64,000 nucleotides of DNA from Nocardia colli. GTDB lineage: Bacteria > Actinomycetota > Actinomycetes > Mycobacteriales > Mycobacteriaceae. Location: assembly GCF_008704205.1 (NCBI RefSeq), contig NZ_VXLC01000023.1:124001-188000 (forward strand), written 5' to 3'. A program made the translations under genes and the position numbers. Below the pieces are notes generated by a model that saw only the letters and a list, made by a program, of their open reading frames with translations, was not told the origin of the DNA and ran no database searches. Shown here one piece after another: positions 58,965-64,000 of the stretch (position 1 is its first letter; each line of letters opens with the position of its first letter).

Positions 58965-59576
58965 ATGGGGTCGAATGTGAAAAGGACTGTCCAGGCCTTG
59001 GCGGGCGTCGCCGTGACCTGCGCGTCCGTTGCTGCCCTCGCGCCGACCGCGACTGCCGAGGTGATCAGCATGCCCCCGCACGAGAAGTCGTTCGTCCCGC
59101 CGGGCGACGGTGCGAAGAAGTTCACCATCGGCAGCCGGGAGGAGTACATCTACCGGATTCCGCCGTTGAACTTCATGGGGACCACCCGGGAGGCGCTGGT
59201 CAGTTCGATCGGCTACGGCCAGGTCGAGGGAGCCTCGGCGGGCAAGCTCCGGATCGGCTATCACGTCGGCTGCGCGGTGACCATCGGCGCGGGCACCCTC
59301 GGTGCGACGCCCGACCTCGTCATCGGCCAGTCGCCGAGCGTCAATCCGAACCCGGTCGCCACCCTGAATCTCGCCCCCGGCGAGGTCGGCGAGGTAGCAA
59401 TTGCCGAGAAAGACATGATTCCCGGCAAGTTGATCCAGCTCAGCTTCCGCGATTTCCATATCAAGGTGAATTCGTGCACCGGCCCGGTTACTCTCCGGCA
59501 ATACGCGTACGTCGATTACAAATCCCCCGAGGTCGACGATTCCGGCGCGGTCTTCGGCGATCCCACCTGGCTCTGA
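58965..59576 (+). CDS. MspA family porin-like protein
   Basis: A 203-residue exported protein. Residues 1-31 are a signal peptide ending ATA. The mature domain has the MspA outline (REALVSSIGYGQVEG, GKLRIGYHVGCAVTIGAGT and the last strands LIQLSFRDFHIKVNSCTGPV and YAYVDYKSPEVDD) that in M. smegmatis forms an octameric outer-membrane pore. Two cysteines (in HVGCAV and NSCTGP) are a common nocardial variation. It may be a porin for small hydrophilic solutes across the mycolate membrane. A hairpin with T-tract follows. Confidence 0.85.
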   Translation: MGSNVKRTVQALAGVAVTCASVAALAPTATAEVISMPPHEKSFVPPGDGAKKFTIGSREEYIYRIPPLNFMGTTREALVSSIGYGQVEGASAGKLRIGYHVGCAVTIGAGTLGATPDLVIGQSPSVNPNPVATLNLAPGEVGEVAIAEKDMIPGKLIQLSFRDFHIKVNSCTGPVTLRQYAYVDYKSPEVDDSGAVFGDPTWL

Positions 59577-59628
59577 GCGGCTGAATCGTCCCGCCCGACC
59601 TGGCCGAACCGGCCTACCTGATTGAAAC

Positions 59629-59652
59629 AGGTGTTGTTCATTAACACCTTTT
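59629..59652 (+). terminator. Intrinsic terminator after MspA-type gene
   Basis: AGGTGTT (59629-59635) pairs with AACACCT (59643-59649), followed by TTT, giving four consecutive T with the last stem base. It lies 52 bp past the porin stop and before the DUF2235 gene. Confidence 0.7.
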
Positions 59653-59723
59653 ACCGTGTGCTCGATGATTCGAGTAGTCGAGTACGCGGGTTTCATCAGG
59701 AACCCGGCGGGAGGATCTGGTCC

Positions 59724-60935
59724 ATGAAACGCCTGGTCGTATGTTGTGACGGAACGTGGAAAGCGGAGTCCAGCAGCACGGTATCCAACATCATCAAGAT
59801 CGCGCAGACGATCCGGTACGACGCGGCCGGTCCGCTGGGCGAGACGATCCCGCAGTGGGTCACCTACGTATCGGGGCCCGGTGCCCGTGGGTTCCTGTCC
59901 GATCGGCTGATGGGTGGCGCCTTCGGGCTCGGCCTGGAGGCGAATCTGTCCTCCGCGTACTGGCACCTGGCGCTGAATTGGCAGCCGGGCGACGAGATCT
60001 ACATCTTCGGGTTCAGCCGCGGCGCGTTCACCGCGCGCAGCCTCTCCGGCCTGATCGACCGCATCGGGATCCTGACGCCCGAGGCCATGATCAACGGCAA
60101 GTACCCGGAGGCGCTGAACATCCACCAGCAGGTGGCGCCGAAAGACGGGACGACGCCGCAGGAGTGGATCGACTTCCGCAAGGCCAACTGCCACAAGAAC
60201 GCGCCGATCATCAACTTCCTCGGGGTCTTCGACACCGTCGGCGCGCTCGGCGTGCCCGGACTGACCTCGCTGCGCTACAAGTTCCACGACGTCAAGCTCG
60301 CCCCGAGTGTGCACTGCGCGCGGCAGGCGCTGGCCATCGACGAGCGGCGGCGCAACTTCGAGCCGTGCCTCTGGGAGGTGCCGGTCGAGCCGAACGTGAA
60401 GTACCGCAGGGGATTCCAGCGGGTCAAGCAGGTGTGGTTCGAGGGCGTGCACAGCGACATCGGCGGCGGCTACGCCGAATGCGGGCTCTCCGACATCACG
60501 CTGCGCTGGATGGTGCGCGAGGCCGAGTCGGTCGGGCTCGCCTTCGACCGCGAACGGCTCGAGGAGCTGTCCAAGACCTGCCGGGCCGCGGACGCGGAAC
60601 GGCACATGCGGCCGCATCCGTCGCTCGGCCTCGGCTACCGGGTCCTGAATGTGGTTCGCACGCTGCGGCATCCGCGCAGCCCGCGGTTCTACCTGGACTC
60701 CTGGCGGCGCTTGGCCAACGGTCACGAGCAGGGCATCCGGCTGGCCTCGGTGGTCAACGAGAACGATGACTACCGCCCGCCGAACCTGCGCCGCTGGCGC
60801 GCCCGGTTCGGCGGGATGTTCCCGGAGGAGCTGCTGGAGAAGGTCAGCCCGGTCTCAGCGCACCAGCAGTGCGACGGGCAGCCGGCCGAAGAGCTTCTCC
60901 AGGCGAGCCCGGCCCTGGAAGGTGTGGCCGGTTAG
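59724..60935 (+). CDS. DUF2235 hydrolase (Tle1-like alpha/beta fold)
   Basis: A 403-residue protein of DUF2235, the catalytic domain of type VI phospholipase effectors and of stand-alone hydrolases. It opens KRLVVCCDGTWKAESS and the nucleophile is Ser98 in FGFSRGAFTARSL; FLGVFDTVGALG supplies the acid and WFEGVHSDIGGGY the His/Asp region. No signal peptide. No type VI genes are in the window, so it is probably a cytoplasmic lipase-like enzyme. ATG 59724 follows GGGAGGA. Its last 27 codons overlap the end of treY on the opposite strand. Confidence 0.85.
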   Translation: MKRLVVCCDGTWKAESSSTVSNIIKIAQTIRYDAAGPLGETIPQWVTYVSGPGARGFLSDRLMGGAFGLGLEANLSSAYWHLALNWQPGDEIYIFGFSRGAFTARSLSGLIDRIGILTPEAMINGKYPEALNIHQQVAPKDGTTPQEWIDFRKANCHKNAPIINFLGVFDTVGALGVPGLTSLRYKFHDVKLAPSVHCARQALAIDERRRNFEPCLWEVPVEPNVKYRRGFQRVKQVWFEGVHSDIGGGYAECGLSDITLRWMVREAESVGLAFDRERLEELSKTCRAADAERHMRPHPSLGLGYRVLNVVRTLRHPRSPRFYLDSWRRLANGHEQGIRLASVVNENDDYRPPNLRRWRARFGGMFPEELLEKVSPVSAHQQCDGQPAEELLQASPALEGVAG

Positions 60936-63302
60936 CCGGTCCGTCCAGGTGCCCTGGGGCAGGTCGAGAGTCGTATCGCCCCAGCCGGTTTCGGCGAGGT
61001 CGACGCTGTGCCTGGTGGTCGCGACGATCACCTCGGGGGCCGCGCCGACGCGGCCCCTGGCATAGGACACCAACCTGCTGGCCTGCTCGCCGATGGCGAA
61101 CAGCGGCAGGTAGGTGCCGCCGACGAAGCAGTCGGGGCGCTCCCGGCGCAACCACAGCGCGTACGCGACGATCCACATCTTCGCCGCCCCGGTGGTGTCC
61201 AGCGCCGGTGTGCCGGTGAGGGATTGCAGCATGCCGGTGCGGACCGCGAAGTCCACCGGGCGCCGGTTGTCCGGGTCGACGAGGGAGTCCTCCCACAGCT
61301 CGCACCCTTGATAGATGTCCGGGATGCCGGGGCCGCAGAGCTGGAGCAGCTTCTGCGACAACGCATCCGACCACGCGTGCGGTGCGAGCTCGTGCACCAG
61401 GTCGCCGAGTTCGGAGCCGACCGGGCCGTCGATCACCGCGTCGATCCAGGTGTGCACCGCGGTCTCGAACTCGGAATCCGGTTCCTCCCAGGAGGATTTG
61501 GTGCCGGCCTCGCGAATCGACTTCTCCGCGAACTTGTGCAGCCGCTCGCGCAGGCCGGGGACCGACGCTGCCGGGCGGCCGTCGGCCGGCCAGACGCCGA
61601 ACATGTTCTGCAACAGGAACAATGTGGTCGCGCCGTCCGGTCCGGGGGTCGACTCCTCCCAGGACTCGACGTTCTGCGCCCACGTGTCGGCGGCTTGGGA
61701 GAGCACGCCGATGCGGGCGCGCACGTCCTCGCCGCGCTTGGTGTCGTGGGTGGACAGCGTGGTCATGGTGGCGGGCCAGCGCTGCGCGCGTTCGCTGTTG
61801 GACAGGTGGAATTCGTTGAGCGAGTGCGCGAACCGGGCCGGATTACCGCCTACCTCTTGCAGCGAGACCAGCCGGGCGGCCTGGTAGAACATGGTGTCCT
61901 CCACCGCCTTCGCGGTGACCGCGCCGCAGACCTGGCTGAACCGCACCGCCGCCTCGCCGTCCGCGGCGAGCGCGGCGACCAGCACCGCCAGCGGCGCGGT
62001 GAGTTCGCTGTTGCGCTTCTCCACCTCGGCGATGACGGCGGCGATCATGCCGGCCAGCGGCGCGTAGTCGGCCCGGTAGACCGGCATGAACGCGAGCACC
62101 TCGATGGTGGCGTTGGTCATCGCCATGGTGTCGAAACTCTCGGCGCCCGCGTCCCGCTTGATCGCCCCGACGAGGCGCCGAACCTCCGGCGCCAGAATGC
62201 TTTCCGCGACGGCGCGCTTGATCCGGTGCTCGGTCTCGCCGATCCAGGAGCGGTCGCTGCCGTGCCCGGCGACCTGCTTGGACAGCTCGGTCAGCGCCTG
62301 CTCGCCGTCCGGGTCGATGAGCACGCCGCCGAGGTCGGCCAGCGCGTCGTAGCCGGTGGTGCCGTCGACCGGCAGGGTCGAGTCCAGGGGTTCCCGGTTG
62401 GCCAGGATCTTCTCTACCAGCAGCAGCCGGTTCGGGCCGATCAATCTGCGCACCCGCGCGAGATAGGCGGTGGGATAGGACAATCCGTCCGGATGGTCGA
62501 TGCGGACGCCGTCGATCAGGTCGTGCTCGCACCAGGCGGCGAGCTCGCGATGGGTGGCTTCGAAGACCTCTTTGTCCTCCTGGCGGACGGCGGCCAGGCT
62601 GCTCACCGCGAAGAACCGGCGGTAGGTGCACACGCCTGCCTTCCAGCTCACCAGGCGGTAGTGCTGTTTGTCGTGGATGCGCAGCGCGTTGTCGCCGTCG
62701 GTGCCCTGGGCGATGGGGAAGCGCAGATCGTGCAGGGCCAGCATCGGTTCGGAGCCGGACCGATCGACTGTCAGTGCGGCCGGGTCGTTCTCGCTCTGCA
62801 ACACCGGCAGGGCCAGCCGGCCGCCCGCGCCGTTGGCCGAGCTCCAGTCGATGTCGAAGTAGTGCGCGTAGGCGGATTCCCGGCCGTTGCGCAGCACATC
62901 CCACCACCACGCGTTCTGCCGCGGATCGGCCACGCCGACATGGTTGGGCACCAGGTCGACGATCAAACCCATACCGCGGCTGCGCACTTCGTCGGACAGC
63001 GCCTTGAGCCCGGCGGGCCCGCCGAGCGCCGCCGACACCGTGGTGGGGTCGGTGACGTCGTAGCCGTGCGTCGAACCGTGCGCCGCGGTGAGGATCGGCG
63101 ACAGGTACAGGTGCGAAATGCCCAGCTGCTGTAGGTATTCCGCGATGGTCCTGGCGTCGCTGAAGGTCAGTGCGTCCGGCCGCAGCTGGAGCCGGTAGGT
63201 GCTGCGGACCGTGGTCGGCCTGGCCGGGGTGCGGCGCATCGAGAGGGGATCGGTCACGTGCGTCTCGGTGGATTCCGGTGTGGTCATGGGTGTTCCGGTC
63301 AT
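60855..63302 (-). CDS. treY: Maltooligosyltrehalose synthase
   Basis: An 815-residue GH13 enzyme that turns the reducing-end alpha-1,4 bond of a maltodextrin into the alpha,alpha-1,1 bond of trehalose. Its barrel begins TYRLQLRPDALTFSDAR and carries LYLSPILTAAHGSTHGYDVTD, LVPNHVG and the catalytic GVRIDHPDGL with a later LLVEKIL; the family block MTTLSTHDTKRGEDVRARI is present. Start at 63302 overlaps the treX stop in ATGA, so treX and treY are coupled; ATG 63287 is an alternative. It works with TreZ, which lies elsewhere. Confidence 0.95.
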   Translation of the reverse strand: MTGTPMTTPESTETHVTDPLSMRRTPARPTTVRSTYRLQLRPDALTFSDARTIAEYLQQLGISHLYLSPILTAAHGSTHGYDVTDPTTVSAALGGPAGLKALSDEVRSRGMGLIVDLVPNHVGVADPRQNAWWWDVLRNGRESAYAHYFDIDWSSANGAGGRLALPVLQSENDPAALTVDRSGSEPMLALHDLRFPIAQGTDGDNALRIHDKQHYRLVSWKAGVCTYRRFFAVSSLAAVRQEDKEVFEATHRELAAWCEHDLIDGVRIDHPDGLSYPTAYLARVRRLIGPNRLLLVEKILANREPLDSTLPVDGTTGYDALADLGGVLIDPDGEQALTELSKQVAGHGSDRSWIGETEHRIKRAVAESILAPEVRRLVGAIKRDAGAESFDTMAMTNATIEVLAFMPVYRADYAPLAGMIAAVIAEVEKRNSELTAPLAVLVAALAADGEAAVRFSQVCGAVTAKAVEDTMFYQAARLVSLQEVGGNPARFAHSLNEFHLSNSERAQRWPATMTTLSTHDTKRGEDVRARIGVLSQAADTWAQNVESWEESTPGPDGATTLFLLQNMFGVWPADGRPAASVPGLRERLHKFAEKSIREAGTKSSWEEPDSEFETAVHTWIDAVIDGPVGSELGDLVHELAPHAWSDALSQKLLQLCGPGIPDIYQGCELWEDSLVDPDNRRPVDFAVRTGMLQSLTGTPALDTTGAAKMWIVAYALWLRRERPDCFVGGTYLPLFAIGEQASRLVSYARGRVGAAPEVIVATTRHSVDLAETGWGDTTLDLPQGTWTDRLTGHTFQGRARLEKLFGRLPVALLVR

Positions 63303-64000
63303 CCGGCGTGACGGAGGACCAGCAGGCAACGGGATTCGACCGGCAGGGTGGCCGCCGCGGGGTAGCTCGCGTCGGTCAGCCCGGTCGGCGTCGAGCAGTC
63401 GAGCGCGACCGCCCACTGGGTTCCGTAGTCGGAGTTGGGCAGGGTGAAGTCCATGGCCTCGTCGTGCGCGTTGAAGCACAGCAGGAACGAGTCGTCGGTG
63501 ATCCGCTGGCCGCGCGGGTCCGGTTCGTGAATGCCCTTGCCGTTCAGGAAGACCGTGAGCGACTTGCCGAAGCCGCTGTCCCAGTCCGCGGTGGTCATCT
63601 CCGCGCCCTCCGGGGTGAGCCAGGCGATGTCGCGCGCGCGGTCCTTCGAGCGCACCGGCCTGCCGTCGAGGAAGCGGCGGCGCCGGAAGACCGGGTGCTC
63701 GGTGCGCAACGCGATCACGTTGCGGGTGAATTCGAGCAGGTCCGAATTCTTCTGCATCAGTGACCAATCCATCCAGGCCAGCGGGGAATCTTGGCAGTAG
63801 ACGTTGTTGTTGCCGTGCTGGGTGCGGCCCATCTCGTCGCCGTGCGCGAGCATCGGCACGCCCTGGCTGAGCACCAGCGTGGCCAACAGGTTGCGGCTCT
63901 GCCTGTCCCGCAGCGCCAGGATGTGCGGATCGTCGGTGTCGCCCTCGACCCCGCAGTTCCAGGACCGGTTCCAGCTCTCGCCGTCGCGGTTGTCCTCGCC
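63299..64000 (-). CDS. treX: Glycogen debranching enzyme TreX/GlgX (N-terminus outside window)
   Basis: The last 233 residues of a GH13 debranching enzyme that removes alpha-1,6 branches to supply linear dextrins to TreY. Readable blocks are LVLSQGVPMLAHGDEMGRTQ followed by GNNNVYCQDSPLAW, both typical of TreX/GlgX, then a beta-rich C-terminal domain ending LPVESRCLLVLRHAG. The frame is open to the right edge, including DNRDGESWNRSWNCGVEGDT. It is cotranscribed with treY. Confidence 0.93.
   Translation of the reverse strand, partial: GEDNRDGESWNRSWNCGVEGDTDDPHILALRDRQSRNLLATLVLSQGVPMLAHGDEMGRTQHGNNNVYCQDSPLAWMDWSLMQKNSDLLEFTRNVIALRTEHPVFRRRRFLDGRPVRSKDRARDIAWLTPEGAEMTTADWDSGFGKSLTVFLNGKGIHEPDPRGQRITDDSFLLCFNAHDEAMDFTLPNSDYGTQWAVALDCSTPTGLTDASYPAAATLPVESRCLLVLRHAG

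Noticed and set aside
60855..60935. Frameshift in DUF2235 or treY as the cause of their overlap
   Set aside because: Both proteins keep their family motifs to the end of their recognised domains; the overlap needs only a lost stop.

Overview
The window reads as a chromosomal segment of a high-GC, mycolic-acid-containing actinobacterium, most likely Nocardia or a close relative. Supporting this are an Emb-type arabinosyltransferase, an MspA-family porin, an MTB12-like lipoprotein, a deazaflavin-dependent (Ddn-type) nitroreductase, many GTG/TTG starts and about 70% GC. From memory, the order dinB, lspA plus an rluD-type gene, dnaE1, ilvA next to a Ddn-type gene, and treX/treY/treZ resembles the M. 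tuberculosis Rv1537-Rv1564 segment. I could not check this by alignment.

Layout. 1-13.2 kb: an NTF2-like fragment and TetR regulator, an NlpC/P60 hydrolase, galU, a TfoX-domain protein coupled to DNA polymerase IV, an MTB12-like lipoprotein, an Emb arabinosyltransferase, RarD, the P-type ATPase CtpE and a PhzF-family protein. 13.3-19.2 kb: an MMPL exporter divergent from a NarL-type two-component system, then a helix-turn-helix regulator divergent from an alpha/beta hydrolase. 19.3-25.3 kb: lspA, an rluD-type gene and a membrane protein; two coupled lipoproteins; an envelope redox operon (anchored protein, DUF6529 membrane protein, Tat-type Rieske lipoprotein). 25.4-31.6 kb: a very large BTAD/NB-ARC regulator with a Ser/Gly insertion, divergent from a lipoprotein hydrolase and FMN reductase pair, plus a secreted esterase. 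31.7-40.4 kb: a single-strand acetate block (LytS/LytTR two-component system, small membrane protein, two sodium:solute symporters, DUF485 protein, acetyl-CoA synthetase).

40.5-45.3 kb: a secreted protein, a DUF3052 protein, dnaE1 and an odd tRNA-like gene. 45.4-50.9 kb is accessory: an MFS exporter with its TetR regulator and two near-identical operators, a lower-GC toxin-antitoxin pair, a methyltransferase, a DUF3298 lipoprotein and an approximately 670-bp degenerate 9-bp repeat array. 50.9-64 kb: treZ, a beta-lactamase-fold esterase, ilvA, a Ddn-type protein, a small membrane protein, a large LuxR ATPase, an MspA-type protein, a DUF2235 hydrolase, treY and the end of treX. TreX, TreY and TreZ would make trehalose from glycogen-like glucans, but treZ here lies on the opposite strand, about 8 kb from treXY.

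The most unusual items are the non-canonical tRNA-like cloverleaf, the minisatellite in front of treZ, the duplicated TetR operator, the GATGC array ahead of the toxin-antitoxin pair, convergent genes sharing one CTAG as both stop codons, and genes whose coding strand switches from G-rich to C-rich partway along.
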